Assembly: GCA_964532595.1 (NCBI GenBank)
Contig: CAZHIQ010000017.1
Location: 3,855 to 67,854, forward strand
Direction: 5' to 3'
Source: Chryseosolibacter sp964532595
Lineage (GTDB): Bacteria; Bacteroidota; Bacteroidia; Cytophagales; Cyclobacteriaceae
DNA: 64,000 nt
Part shown: positions 11,391 to 20,041 of the stretch, piece by piece
Layout: each line of letters starts with the position of its first letter
Numbering within the stretch: position 1 is the first letter of the stretch
Made by a program: the position numbers and the translations under genes
Notes under the pieces: model-generated
The model's database searches: none
Told to the model about the DNA's origin: nothing
The model's input: the letters and a program-made list of their open reading frames with translations, nothing else

Positions 11391-13496
11391 ATGGCAAGAG
11401 ATCTCAGATTCACCAGGAATATCGGTATTGCCGCCCACATCGACGCGGGGAAGACCACGACGACGGAGCGTATCCTCTACTATTCGGGTGTAAACTATAA
11501 GCTTGGTGAGACCCACGAGGGTTCTGCAACGATGGACTGGATGGAGCAGGAGCAGGAGCGTGGTATTACCATCACTTCTGCAGCTACCACCGTACCGTGG
11601 AATTACCGCGGCCAACAATATCACATCAACATTATTGATACGCCTGGTCACGTCGACTTTACCGTTGAGGTGAACCGTTCCCTGCGCGTGCTCGATGGTC
11701 TGGTGTTTCTTTTCAGCTCGGTCGATGGCGTTGAACCGCAGTCGGAAACGAACTGGCGTCTTGCTGATAATTACAAAGTCGCTCGCATTGGGTTTGTTAA
11801 CAAGATGGACCGTGCCGGCGCGGATTTCCTCGGCGTTTGCAAGCAGGTAAAGGAGCGTCTCGGTAGCAATTCAGTAGCGCTTCAGTTGCCTATCGGTGCC
11901 GAAGATAATTTTAAAGGTGTTGTTGACCTGGTGTACAACCGGGCTATGATCTGGAATGAGGAAGATAAAGGGATGACCTTTACTGAAGTTCCTATTCCGG
12001 ATGATATGAAGGAGGATGTTGCGACTTATCGCGAGAAACTTCTTGAGGCAGTAGCTGAATATGACGAGTCATTGATGGAGAAATTCTTCAACGATCCGTC
12101 AACTATCACTGAGGAGGAAATTCTGACTGCCCTGCGTAAGGCGACAATCGACATGAAGATTGTCCCGATGCTCTGCGGGTCGTCTTTCCGGAATAAAGGG
12201 GTTCAGACCATGCTCGATTACGTCATGGAGCTGCTTCCTTCACCGCTTGACAAGGACAATATCATCGGACACGATCCTAACACGGACGCCGATGTAGTGT
12301 TGAAGCCCGATCCGAAGGAGCCTTTTGCTGCCCTCGCATTTAAGATTGCAACGGATCCGTTCGTAGGTCGTCTGTGCTTCGTTCGCGCTTACGCCGGAAC
12401 TCTTGAGTCGGGCTCTTATGTGTACAATACGCGGTCTGGCAACAAGGAGCGTATCTCGCGTATCTTCCAAATGCACGCGAATAAGCAAAACCAGATCGAA
12501 CGCCTCGAGGCAGGTGATATCGGAGCGGTCGTCGGATTTAAGGATATCAAAACCGGAGATACTCTTTGCGACGAGAAGCGCAAGGTTGTTCTCGAATCGA
12601 TGATCTTCCCCGAGCCCGTTATCGGCTACGCTATTGAACCGAAGAAACAGGCCGACGCTGACAAGCTCGGCATGGCTATCGGAAAACTCGTCGAAGAGGA
12701 TCCTACTCTTCGTGTGCATACCGACCAGGAGACCGGTCAGACCATCCTCCGCGGTATGGGTGAATTGCACCTCGAGATTATTATCGACCGACTCAGACGT
12801 GAATTCAAGGTAGAGATTAACCAGGGCGCTCCCCAGGTTGCTTACAAGGAAGCACTCACCAAGAATGTTGATCATAAGGAGGTCTACAAGAAACAAACGG
12901 GTGGTCGCGGTAAATTTGCCGATATTGTGTTCGAAATCGGGCCCCGCGAGGACGAGAAGGAAGGCCTCGAATTTGTTAACGAGATTGTTGGTGGTGTTAT
13001 CCCCAAAGAATTTATCACGCCGATTCAGAAGGGCTTCGAATCAGCGATGGCGAACGGACCGCTTGCCGGCTATCCGATCGACTCGATGAAGGTTCGTCTG
13101 TACCACGGTTCGTTCCACGATGTGGACTCCGACGCCCTCTCGTTTGAGATGGCAGCTCGTCTCGGCTTCAAGGAAGCGGCTGCAAAGGCTGCGCCGATTC
13201 TGCTCGAGCCGATTATGTCAGTCGAGGTTCTCTGCCCCGATGAGTACACGGGTTCGGTTACCGGTGACCTTAACAGAAGAAGAGGAGCTCTGAAGGGAAT
13301 GGATACCCGTGCAGGATCTCAGGTCGTGAAGGCAGATGTGCCGCTGTCTGAGTTGTTTGGCTACGTAACTGATTTGCGTACCATCACCTCCGGACGTGCT
13401 TCCGCCTCTCTGACATTCTCACATTATGCGCCGGTTCCCAAGAACCTGGCCGACAAAGTGATCGAAGAAGTGAAAGGCACAGCGATGGCGAAGTAA
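11391..13496 (+). CDS. fusA: Translation elongation factor G
   Basis: EF-G is the GTPase that drives ribosomal translocation. The 701-residue protein has the G1 motif AAHIDAGKTTTTE near residues 14-26, the switch II motif DTPGHVDFTVEV, and NKMDRAG as G4. Domains II-V follow at normal length, with RGMGELHLEIIIDRL in domain III and the C-terminal GYVTDLRTITSGRASASL. It is the third gene of the str operon. No tuf gene follows; rpsJ comes next after 63 nt. Confidence 0.98.
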   Translation: MARDLRFTRNIGIAAHIDAGKTTTTERILYYSGVNYKLGETHEGSATMDWMEQEQERGITITSAATTVPWNYRGQQYHINIIDTPGHVDFTVEVNRSLRVLDGLVFLFSSVDGVEPQSETNWRLADNYKVARIGFVNKMDRAGADFLGVCKQVKERLGSNSVALQLPIGAEDNFKGVVDLVYNRAMIWNEEDKGMTFTEVPIPDDMKEDVATYREKLLEAVAEYDESLMEKFFNDPSTITEEEILTALRKATIDMKIVPMLCGSSFRNKGVQTMLDYVMELLPSPLDKDNIIGHDPNTDADVVLKPDPKEPFAALAFKIATDPFVGRLCFVRAYAGTLESGSYVYNTRSGNKERISRIFQMHANKQNQIERLEAGDIGAVVGFKDIKTGDTLCDEKRKVVLESMIFPEPVIGYAIEPKKQADADKLGMAIGKLVEEDPTLRVHTDQETGQTILRGMGELHLEIIIDRLRREFKVEINQGAPQVAYKEALTKNVDHKEVYKKQTGGRGKFADIVFEIGPREDEKEGLEFVNEIVGGVIPKEFITPIQKGFESAMANGPLAGYPIDSMKVRLYHGSFHDVDSDALSFEMAARLGFKEAAAKAAPILLEPIMSVEVLCPDEYTGSVTGDLNRRRGALKGMDTRAGSQVVKADVPLSELFGYVTDLRTITSGRASASLTFSHYAPVPKNLADKVIEEVKGTAMAK

Positions 13497-13559
13497 TTCG
13501 TCACTCGTAATTCGTAATTTGATAACAGGATTTAGGCGATTTCCTCAACACGCGATAGT

Positions 13560-13865
13560 ATGAACCAAAAGATTAGAATTAAACTGAAGTCTTACGACCA
13601 CAACCTCGTCGATAAATCGTCGGAGAAGATCGTAAGAGCTGTGAAGGCTACCGGCGCCGTAGTAAGCGGTCCTATTCCGTTGCCCACTGAAAAGGAGAAG
13701 TTTACGGTGCTTCGTTCGCCGCACGTTAACAAGAAATCGCGTGAGCAATTTCAGCTTTGCACCTACAAGCGCCTTGTTGACATCTACAGCAATAGCGCCA
13801 AGACCGTCGATGCTTTGATGAAGCTTGAGCTTCCCAGCGGTGTCGATGTTGAGATCAAGGTGTAA
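13560..13865 (+). CDS. rpsJ: 30S ribosomal protein S10
   Basis: S10 is a head protein of the small subunit that also acts as NusE in antitermination. The 101-residue sequence has the typical IRIKLKSYDHNLVDKS N-terminus and the LRSPHVNKKSREQFQ loop. In most Bacteroidetes rpsJ runs straight into rplC. Here it ends at a strong terminator 26 nt downstream, and rplC is 10 kb away. It is therefore the last gene of the str unit rather than the first of an S10 operon. Confidence 0.97.
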   Translation: MNQKIRIKLKSYDHNLVDKSSEKIVRAVKATGAVVSGPIPLPTEKEKFTVLRSPHVNKKSREQFQLCTYKRLVDIYSNSAKTVDALMKLELPSGVDVEIKV

Positions 13866-13890
13866 AAGGAGTTTTGATTTTAGAGACTTT

Positions 13891-13926
13891 AAGCCATCCG
13901 GTAACCGGATGGCTTTTTGTTTTTGT
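13891..13926 (+). terminator. Rho-independent terminator after rpsJ
   Basis: AAGCCATCCGGT (13891-13902) pairs perfectly with ACCGGATGGCTT (13904-13915), with a tight loop around GTAAC, followed by TTTGTTTTTG. It closes the str operon exactly where the usual continuation into rplC is missing. Confidence 0.95.
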
Positions 13927-13934
13927 CCTCGCCA

Positions 13935-14540
13935 TCATACGGAATCGGAAGCACTCTCGCGCAGTAGCCGTGCATAGTCATCCGGCGTGTCAAGGTCAAA
14001 GTCGCCTCCTGCAAAAGGAATGAGACATGTCGTCGTTAAGTTTTCCTGAATGATTGGTTTTGCCCCCTGATGGTCCGGAAGATTCCTCAGTCGTGGAAAG
14101 TGGATTTTGTCAAAGACCGCGGGTACGCCGGGACCTCCGCGGTATTCTGCGGCCACTATTGAGTTCCGGCCCGTCTGGTACTGTTCGATCAAAGACCTGA
14201 TGACGTTTGAAGAGAGAAATGGTTGGTCGCAAACAGCGATAATTACCGCATCGGGGTGGTAATGATCCTCGATGTGGGCCAGACCCGCCTTGAGTGAGCT
14301 TCCAATGCCGCGGTTCCAGATGGGGTTTATAATGACCTCAACTCGCAAGGGATGAATGTGTTGTCGATGTTCGTCGGCCCGATCGCCGAGCACAACAAGA
14401 ACGTTTTCGACTGAAGCTTCTTGTATGATGCGGACGGTCCGGGTCAACATCGATTCACCGCCGAAGGTGAGCAACTGCTTTGATCGGCCCATGCGGGTGG
14501 ATGAGCCGGCGGCTAGAACGAGCGCCACATACCTTTTCAT
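13935..14540 (-). CDS. mocA: MobA-like NTP transferase (molybdenum cofactor cytidylyltransferase, MocA type)
   Basis: This 201-residue protein has the N-terminal nucleotide-binding motif LVLAAGSSTRMGRSKQLL, the metal-binding CDQP motif near residue 103 and a C-terminal DLDTPDDYARL, typical of the MobA/MocA family. MocA attaches CMP to molybdopterin to form the cofactor of xanthine-dehydrogenase-type enzymes. That assignment is supported by the xdhC gene about 1.2 kb away on the same strand. No hydroxylase structural gene is present in the window. The stop lies only a few bases past the str terminator. A different NTP substrate cannot be excluded. Confidence 0.8.
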   Translation of the reverse strand: MKRYVALVLAAGSSTRMGRSKQLLTFGGESMLTRTVRIIQEASVENVLVVLGDRADEHRQHIHPLRVEVIINPIWNRGIGSSLKAGLAHIEDHYHPDAVIIAVCDQPFLSSNVIRSLIEQYQTGRNSIVAAEYRGGPGVPAVFDKIHFPRLRNLPDHQGAKPIIQENLTTTCLIPFAGGDFDLDTPDDYARLLRESASDSV

Positions 14541-14619
14541 ACCCTCAATTTAATACGTCGCTACAGCTTTGAAAAGGCCGAATGATCCCCGCCCCTGTTT
14601 TTTGTGTTGCGGCTTTTTC

Positions 14620-14627
14620 TATCTTAG
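14620..14627 (+). promoter_or_regulatory. Possible -7 element TATCTTAG before the histidine kinase gene
   Basis: TATCTTAG differs from the consensus TAnnTTTG at one position. It lies 35 nt before the kinase ATG. A TTTG at 14601-14604 is only 15 nt upstream, shorter than the usual spacing of about 19. The same octamer precedes two other plus-strand genes in this window (41135 and 52226). Confidence 0.35.
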
Positions 14628-14662
14628 TAGAATATACTTGCGCATCGTGAGTATCGAAGTGT

Positions 14663-15697
14663 ATGGCTACGAATCACAACAACAGTTCCGGGCTCTTTCA
14701 GCTCTTCTTTGATGAGTCTGACGAGTTGTATTCGATCTTCGATAAGGATATGCGGTACGTGCAGGTTAACGACGCATTCCTTCGGACCTTCCATTTGAAG
14801 CGGGAGGATGTCATCGGTCGACATCTTTCCGAGGTGTCGCCCGATGTGCGCAAATCCGGACGGCTTTCCGTTTACGAGGAGGTTCAGCGCACTGGGGGAA
14901 TGAGGATATTTGATGCGACTCTTCATCCCAGTCTTGGGAAGATTCGTGTGCGCATCAAAGTATTCAAAGTAGGTGACGGTATTGGAGCGGTGATGCAGAA
15001 TATCACCGATTTGCACAATGCAATCGAGGAGCTCGACACGATTTCATACCGGTCGTCGCACGATCTGAGTTCTCCTATTACAAGTATTCTCGGTTTGGTG
15101 AATCTTGCTGAACGCGATGTCACGGACCTGGATTCTGCTCACGAATATTTTCAGATGATTGGCGAGCGAGCGAAGGATATGGCTCGGCTGTTAAAGCAAA
15201 TACGGGCAACCATGCGCATTCGGCGTGGCGAGCAAGTTGCACATCCTATCGACTTTCGCGATCTCTGTGATAAGGTTTTAAGCGCGGTCAAACAGGAACA
15301 TGATGGTGTTCCACATTCGGTTTCGTTGGATGTCAATGTCCATCGTGAGTTTTTCGGCGACCGCTATCTGCTCGGAGTAATCATGGAGAATCTGATCGAC
15401 AACTCGTTTAAATACGGTCTTGACAAAGCAGGACAGTTAACGCTTTCAGTTGCTATCCACGAAAAAGGAAACGGTGTGACCATCGACGTTACCGACTGTG
15501 GTCCTGGTATTGCCGAGGAGTACCATGAAGAGGTATTCAAAATGTTTGTTCGCGCCTCGCAGTTGTCGCGTGGCTCCGGGCTTGGGTTGTACACGGTGAA
15601 GAATGTCGTGATGCGGTTGGGCGGCGAGATTTCACTCAACAGCAGTCCGGGTAAAGGGACGACGGTGTCTATCATCGTTCCTGCCTTGAGTGCTTAA
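14663..15697 (+). CDS. PAS-domain sensor histidine kinase (orphan)
   Basis: This 344-residue kinase begins with a PAS domain (about residues 12-115). A HisKA dimerisation helix follows with the phospho-acceptor His133 in SSHDLSSPITS. The ATPase domain has NLIDNSFKYG (N box), DCGPGIAEEY (G1) and GSGLGLYTVK (G2). There is no signal peptide or membrane segment, so it should sense a cytoplasmic signal. No response regulator is nearby, so its partner is unknown. It lies between mocA and xdhC, which are on the opposite strand, and its stop overlaps the xdhC stop by 4 nt. Confidence 0.92.
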   Translation: MATNHNNSSGLFQLFFDESDELYSIFDKDMRYVQVNDAFLRTFHLKREDVIGRHLSEVSPDVRKSGRLSVYEEVQRTGGMRIFDATLHPSLGKIRVRIKVFKVGDGIGAVMQNITDLHNAIEELDTISYRSSHDLSSPITSILGLVNLAERDVTDLDSAHEYFQMIGERAKDMARLLKQIRATMRIRRGEQVAHPIDFRDLCDKVLSAVKQEHDGVPHSVSLDVNVHREFFGDRYLLGVIMENLIDNSFKYGLDKAGQLTLSVAIHEKGNGVTIDVTDCGPGIAEEYHEEVFKMFVRASQLSRGSGLGLYTVKNVVMRLGGEISLNSSPGKGTTVSIIVPALSA

Positions 15698-16872
15698 AGA
15701 TTGACGCGCGTCCCTATCCAACCCTCCCGATAAACTTGTTTAATTACCTGATCACTTTCGTCATCGCGTTGGTGTATAGGGGTGGGTCTATCTTTAAGGA
15801 ATCCGCCCGGGCGACCGGTGAATCTGCTCTGAATTTCCGCGATGATACTCAACGCAATTTCGTCGGGTGTCTCGGCGCCAATGTCCAGCCCGATGGGGGA
15901 GTGAATACGCTGGTGGTCATCGGCCGTGAGCGTGAGTCCCTGCAGGACGTATTCATTCAGCATTTTATCAAATCGCTTTCGCGGTCCGAGGATGCCGATG
16001 TAAGGGGTTGGGGTGGTCAGGAGCTTTTTTAATACATCGCGGTCGTAGGCGTAGTTGTGCGACATGAGCACACACGCGGTATAGGGGGTGATGTCGAAGT
16101 CGCGCGAGACAAATTCCCGATTGCAAAGGGATAGCTTGTCGGCATTAGGAAAAAATAGCGGGGCGATATGTGCTACACATTCGTCGGTCACGGATACTTC
16201 CCATCCGAGTGACTTTGCGAGTTGGCATACCGGCCGGGCATCGAATCCTGCACCAAAAATCAAAAGCGACACCGTCGGCTGTATGACCTCTATAAAGACT
16301 TCGATTATTTCTCTGCCTATCAGATAGGCCTTCGTTTCCGATCGGTGCGTTTCCAGACATCGCACAAGATCGTCCGATACCTTTTTGTTAAGCGCAGCCG
16401 ATGAGAGCCTGACGATGCATTCACCGTCGGAGCGTATCAACATTTTCTCACCCTGTAGACTTCCGTTTGAAAATACAGTAGCAAGCGCTACAGGCTGTTG
16501 TTCTGCGACCACATTTCGAAACAGGGTCACTGGATCGTGCGGATGTTGACAGGTTACGGGTTCAATGAGAACATCGATGATGCCGTTGCAGCCAAGGCTG
16601 ATTCCGAGGTTTTGATTCGATTCTTCACTGGTGTCGTAAGAAACGGCCACCGGGGTATTGGTGGTCATTACCTGACGCGCTTTCCGTAAAGCATCTCCTT
16701 CGAGACATCCACCACTTATAGATCCCGTCCACGTACCGTCGTCCGTAATGAGCATGCGGGCGCCGGGGCTTCGGTAGGAAGATCCCCGAACCCGGACAAC
16801 GGTCGCTAATGCCATTCTTCTGGTTTTGTCGGCCCGGTCATAAGCCTCCAGAATTGCCTTTTGCTCCTTCAT
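15694..16872 (-). CDS. xdhC: XdhC/CoxI family molybdenum enzyme maturation factor
   Basis: XdhC-type proteins bind the molybdenum cofactor, help sulfurate it and insert it into xanthine-dehydrogenase-family hydroxylases. The 392-residue protein has the N-terminal XdhC/CoxI domain (ATVVRVRGSSYRSPGARML and GSISGGCLEGDALRKA, about residues 20-70). The C-terminal Rossmann-like XdhC domain starts near residue 205 with LLIFGAGFDARPVCQLA. It fits functionally with the nearby mocA gene. The hydroxylase it would serve is not in this window. Confidence 0.9.
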   Translation of the reverse strand: MKEQKAILEAYDRADKTRRMALATVVRVRGSSYRSPGARMLITDDGTWTGSISGGCLEGDALRKARQVMTTNTPVAVSYDTSEESNQNLGISLGCNGIIDVLIEPVTCQHPHDPVTLFRNVVAEQQPVALATVFSNGSLQGEKMLIRSDGECIVRLSSAALNKKVSDDLVRCLETHRSETKAYLIGREIIEVFIEVIQPTVSLLIFGAGFDARPVCQLAKSLGWEVSVTDECVAHIAPLFFPNADKLSLCNREFVSRDFDITPYTACVLMSHNYAYDRDVLKKLLTTPTPYIGILGPRKRFDKMLNEYVLQGLTLTADDHQRIHSPIGLDIGAETPDEIALSIIAEIQSRFTGRPGGFLKDRPTPIHQRDDESDQVIKQVYREGWIGTRVNL

Positions 16873-16954
16873 TTTCCTGTTTGATGAAATTTACTAATAA
16901 ATACCATATAAGCTGCCGTCTGCTTGGTGGTCTGGTTTTAGATGAATCCAGAAG

Positions 16955-17377
16955 ATGAGATTGGTCCTTTTATCGCTAATCGCTGGGATGCTCTACGCAG
17001 GGGTAGCAGAGGCACAGACTGTCGTCACGGTTACTATTGAAGGAGTTCGCGCGGACGAGGGAACGATCCGAGTCGCCCTCTTTGACAACAGGAAGGATTT
17101 TCTAAAGAAGGCGGCATACACAGCGGCTCGTGACGTAACAAGCGAAACAGTGTTGGTGAGTTTTCCGGCGGTTACTCCGGGTAAGTATGGCATCAGTGCT
17201 TTTCACGATCGCGACGGAAATGGTGAACTCAGCACCAACGGACTTGGTATCCCTACAGAAGGTTTTGGGTTCGGGAATGACGCGATGGGAATCTTTGGCC
17301 CCCCGTCGTTTGATCGCGCGTCAGTAGAGGTACAGGGCGATACGATGGTTGTCCGTTTACGCCTGCGTCACTTCTGA
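16955..17377 (+). CDS. Secreted DUF2141 protein
   Basis: This 140-residue protein has a clear signal peptide (residues 1-20, ending GVAEA-Q) and one DUF2141 domain. That domain is a beta-rich fold of unknown function found in exported Bacteroidetes and Proteobacteria proteins. The family signature is visible as IRVALFDNRKDFL, then the VTPGKYGISAFHDRDGNGEL segment and GIPTEGFGFGNDA. It is probably periplasmic or surface associated. It is transcribed away from xdhC, and its 3' end overlaps the convergent cytochrome gene by 10 nt. Confidence 0.88.
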   Translation: MRLVLLSLIAGMLYAGVAEAQTVVTVTIEGVRADEGTIRVALFDNRKDFLKKAAYTAARDVTSETVLVSFPAVTPGKYGISAFHDRDGNGELSTNGLGIPTEGFGFGNDAMGIFGPPSFDRASVEVQGDTMVVRLRLRHF

Positions 17378-17817
17378 CGGCTCACCGAGTCGCAGCGCTG
17401 AAGAATTCGTGAGGCGTCCTTTACGTCAATGATTCCCCGTTGATGATCCCAGGTGTTATAAATGTAGGTGGCAATTTCAGCAACCTCGAGGTCGGTGAGT
17501 CGGGGAAGGGGTGGCATAGCCTGGTTGAAGCTGATTCCGTTGACGAGTATCTCGCCGGATATTCCGTTGCGTATTAAACAAATAACTTCATCGAAGTTCT
17601 CTTCCATGAAGTCGGACGTGTTCAATGGGGGGTATACGCGCCCAAGACCGCTCCCATCTTGTTGATGACAGTTGGTGCAATGCTGGCGGTAAAGAATTTC
17701 GCCCTGTACGTAGTATTGCCGGAATTTGGGCGACTGCCGTTGACAAGATGCATTGACAATGGTAAGCAATGCCATTCCGATAAGAGCGTAAAGAATATGT
17801 GATCGCTTAATCAACAA
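17368..17817 (-). CDS. Lipoprotein cytochrome c
   Basis: This is a membrane-anchored monohaem cytochrome c of 149 residues. An N-terminal hydrophobic stretch ends in the lipobox VNASC (Cys24). The haem motif CTNCH lies near residue 47, and the methionine ligand is probably in NQAMPPLPRL. It is 68 nt downstream of the SCO1-like gene and on the same strand, with hemJ before that. This suggests a respiratory or copper-linked role as electron carrier, possibly for a terminal oxidase encoded elsewhere. Confidence 0.88.
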   Translation of the reverse strand: MLIKRSHILYALIGMALLTIVNASCQRQSPKFRQYYVQGEILYRQHCTNCHQQDGSGLGRVYPPLNTSDFMEENFDEVICLIRNGISGEILVNGISFNQAMPPLPRLTDLEVAEIATYIYNTWDHQRGIIDVKDASRILQRCDSVSRQK

Positions 17818-17885
17818 TACAGTCGTGTTAGAAATTTATCGCAAAACCAGGTTCGCCAAGTGTAACGCCATGCCGGCCTTCCCTT

Positions 17886-18518
17886 TCAATCTTCACGCTT
17901 CAAAACCTGGATATCCCTGATCAATTGATTGACCTCTTCTTCCCTTGTGCCATCATACTTTCCGCGGATGCGCCCCTTCTTGTCGATCAGCAGGAAAGCC
18001 CCGCTGTGAATAAAGCCATCGGGTTCATTCTTGTCTTCCATAGCCGTAGCGAAGTAGCTGGTCTGAGCCAGATAGTAGATCGAATCTTTCTGTCCGGTGA
18101 GAAAGAGCCACTTCTCGGTTTCTGCCCCGAGACGTTCGGCATAGTCGTGCAAAAGAGCAACCGTATCGTGCTCGGGGTCTATCGTGTGTGATACGATCAT
18201 CACTTCGGGATCGTTCTTTATCTCTTCATACACCCGATGCATCTGGCTTTTCATTATAGGGCAAATCGTGCGGCAAGTTGTAAAGAAGAAGTCGGCGACA
18301 TATATCTTGCCTCGCAAGTCATCACGGGTGATTACAATGCTGTCCTGATTAACAAGCTTGAAGTCGGCGATGGTATGGTAAACGGTGTCCGTTCCCTCTA
18401 TCTGTTTTTCTCCGAAGATGGGCAGTCGCCGGGGCTTTTCCTCGATGCACGAAGTAAAGAATACGGTGCACGACAGGATCAGTAGCAGTGCAGATTGTTT
18501 CGAAACCAGCTTAATCAT
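17886..18518 (-). CDS. SCO1/SenC family copper chaperone (lipoprotein)
   Basis: SCO proteins deliver copper to the CuA centre of cytochrome oxidase or act as thiol-disulfide partners. The 210-residue product has a lipoprotein signal (FFTSC, Cys24). It has the copper-binding CxxxC as CRTIC within FFTTCRTICPIM. The third ligand His is in IHSGAFLLIDKKGRIRG. The thioredoxin-like fold spans about residues 45-205. It begins 1 nt after the hemJ stop and precedes a cytochrome c gene, so it belongs to a respiratory cluster. Confidence 0.93.
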   Translation of the reverse strand: MIKLVSKQSALLLILSCTVFFTSCIEEKPRRLPIFGEKQIEGTDTVYHTIADFKLVNQDSIVITRDDLRGKIYVADFFFTTCRTICPIMKSQMHRVYEEIKNDPEVMIVSHTIDPEHDTVALLHDYAERLGAETEKWLFLTGQKDSIYYLAQTSYFATAMEDKNEPDGFIHSGAFLLIDKKGRIRGKYDGTREEEVNQLIRDIQVLKRED

Positions 18519-18519
18519 T

Positions 18520-19053
18520 CTATTTATTTCTTAATCGTTTATAAAGTGCCATTCCTGCGATTATCAAGGCGGTCACGCCAAGCAGACCAAGCAATCCCCA
18601 TATCATACTCAACGAGTTCTTAAGAACGATCAGAAAGACGATGCTTATCAGGAAGAGAGTGGCCACTTCGTTCCAAAACCTCAGTTGCTGCGACGTGTAG
18701 CGTATTACTCCCTTCTTCAATTGGTTTAACAAAATCTGGAGAGAAAAGTGATAGAGGTAGAGGAAAAAGACGAGCGTCAGCTTGATGTGCATGAATCCCT
18801 GGTGTAGCCACTCGGGTTGATTGACGAGCATTGCCGTCCCCATTCCGAGGGTGATAATCGCCGATGGCCAGGTGATCCCGTACCATAGCCGTGACGCCAT
18901 CATGTTAAGTTGCCTGAGGAGAGCCGATTTCTCAGGTTCAGGTTTTCCGTGAGATTCAACGATGTACACAAAAAGGCGCGGCATGTAAAAAAGGCCTGCG
19001 AACCACGTGACAATGAAGATGATGTGGACGGCTTTCAGGTACAGATGCGTCAT
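18520..19053 (-). CDS. hemJ: HemJ-like protoporphyrinogen IX oxidase (CopD/UPF0093 family)
   Basis: HemJ is an integral membrane enzyme that oxidises protoporphyrinogen IX in haem synthesis. The 177-residue protein has about four membrane segments. It contains the family signature AVHIIFIVTWFAGLFYMPRL, whose conserved His is near residue 9. The second signature FMHIKL, with a conserved His and Lys, is near residue 87. It lies 39 nt after the MOSC gene and 1 nt before the SCO1-like gene. Haem production next to a cytochrome c and an oxidase copper chaperone is consistent. Confidence 0.88.
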   Translation of the reverse strand: MTHLYLKAVHIIFIVTWFAGLFYMPRLFVYIVESHGKPEPEKSALLRQLNMMASRLWYGITWPSAIITLGMGTAMLVNQPEWLHQGFMHIKLTLVFFLYLYHFSLQILLNQLKKGVIRYTSQQLRFWNEVATLFLISIVFLIVLKNSLSMIWGLLGLLGVTALIIAGMALYKRLRNK

Positions 19054-19092
19054 GGTGCAAATCTGGCTATAGAAGGGCGGGGGAGCAAATTT

Positions 19093-19896
19093 TTAGAGGG
19101 GAATAACGGTTGCTCCGAGCTTGATCTCGCCTTCCGCCAGTCCGATGAGGTTCTGTCCGAAGAAAACGCCATTATCCCGGCGGCGGTATGAAGCGAGCGT
19201 ACGTAGTGGTTCCGTTCCCTTTCTCGCCGTATCCTGGTCGATAGTGGTCATCACGCAACGGTCGCACGGCTTTACGACAGCGAAAGAAACACCACCAATG
19301 GACACGGTTTTCCAGTCATCTTCTGCAAATGGTGCGGCGCCCGATACGACAAAATTGGGCCGAAATCGGTTCATGGGTACCGGTTCAACCAAGCGGCTGT
19401 TTAGATCGTCCAGCGAAGCCTGGCCAATGAGCAAAAAAGGATACGCATCGGCGAGGCTGACGTTTGCATCGGGACGGGCGTACCGTGGATCTATCGGTCG
19501 GGCGTTAGGCTCGGGAAAGGCGACCAGGCGGCAAGACATTCCCAGCTTCGCACTGAACCAGGCACTCACTGGGGAACTCACTTCCACGATCGATACGACG
19601 TCGTTCCAGATCGATGCGGGCATGGAGTCGCCTTCTCTGCTGTCGACAGGAAAGTCGATAAAGTCCTGGTGGGGTGTGTAACAAATTCGCAGTGTTCCGT
19701 CGTGAATTTCAGGCACAAAGAAAGCGAGTTGGGGATAGGCGCGTTGCGTCATTGCCTGGCTGTTGGCGTCGATGAGCATCCAACGACGGTCAAACTCGAG
19801 ACCTTTTTGCTTGACGCGGGCGTGTGTTACTGAAATTCCGCGAAGCGATTTTATCGGGTAAACGTTGATCTCGGAGAGCGTCAGTGTGCCGATCAT
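19093..19896 (-). CDS. MOSC domain-containing protein (YcbX-like)
   Basis: This 267-residue protein has an N-terminal MOSC_N beta-barrel (LSEINVYPIKSLRGISV, residues about 5-115) and a C-terminal MOSC domain. The sulfur-carrier cysteine region is KPCDRCVMTTID. Proteins of this type transfer sulfur or act as molybdenum-cofactor-dependent reductases of N-hydroxylated compounds. The ATG at 19896 is preferred over a longer reading to 20007, because the extra 37 residues are low quality and the family starts at this methionine. It adds a third molybdenum-linked gene to the region. Confidence 0.87.
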   Translation of the reverse strand: MIGTLTLSEINVYPIKSLRGISVTHARVKQKGLEFDRRWMLIDANSQAMTQRAYPQLAFFVPEIHDGTLRICYTPHQDFIDFPVDSREGDSMPASIWNDVVSIVEVSSPVSAWFSAKLGMSCRLVAFPEPNARPIDPRYARPDANVSLADAYPFLLIGQASLDDLNSRLVEPVPMNRFRPNFVVSGAAPFAEDDWKTVSIGGVSFAVVKPCDRCVMTTIDQDTARKGTEPLRTLASYRRRDNGVFFGQNLIGLAEGEIKLGATVIPL

Positions 19897-19966
19897 GGGG
19901 TGAAGGTAAAACGCGGCGGTCGATCGAACAAGGGGTTTATGCGGCTTTCCTTTCGCTAGCATACAA

Positions 19967-20005
19967 GAAGCCCGACATCCGTCTGCGAGACTTCCGTCGG
20001 GCTTC
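19967..20005 (-). terminator. Nested hairpin downstream of the glucan phosphorylase gene
   Basis: GAAGCCCGAC (19967-19976) and GTCGGGCTTC (19996-20005) form a perfect 10-bp stem. On the minus strand the loop contains GTCT-CGC-AGAC, a second small stem. It lies just after the phosphorylase stop. No long T-run follows on the minus strand, so its efficiency as a terminator is uncertain. Confidence 0.6.
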
Positions 20006-20041
20006 ATTGCTTAGGAATTTCCTGGAAACTGGCTATTTCAG

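Noticed and set aside
13497..13559. Short direct repeat CGTAATT in the fusA-rpsJ gap
   Set aside because: Two adjacent copies of a 7-mer are too short to call a repeat element or regulatory site.
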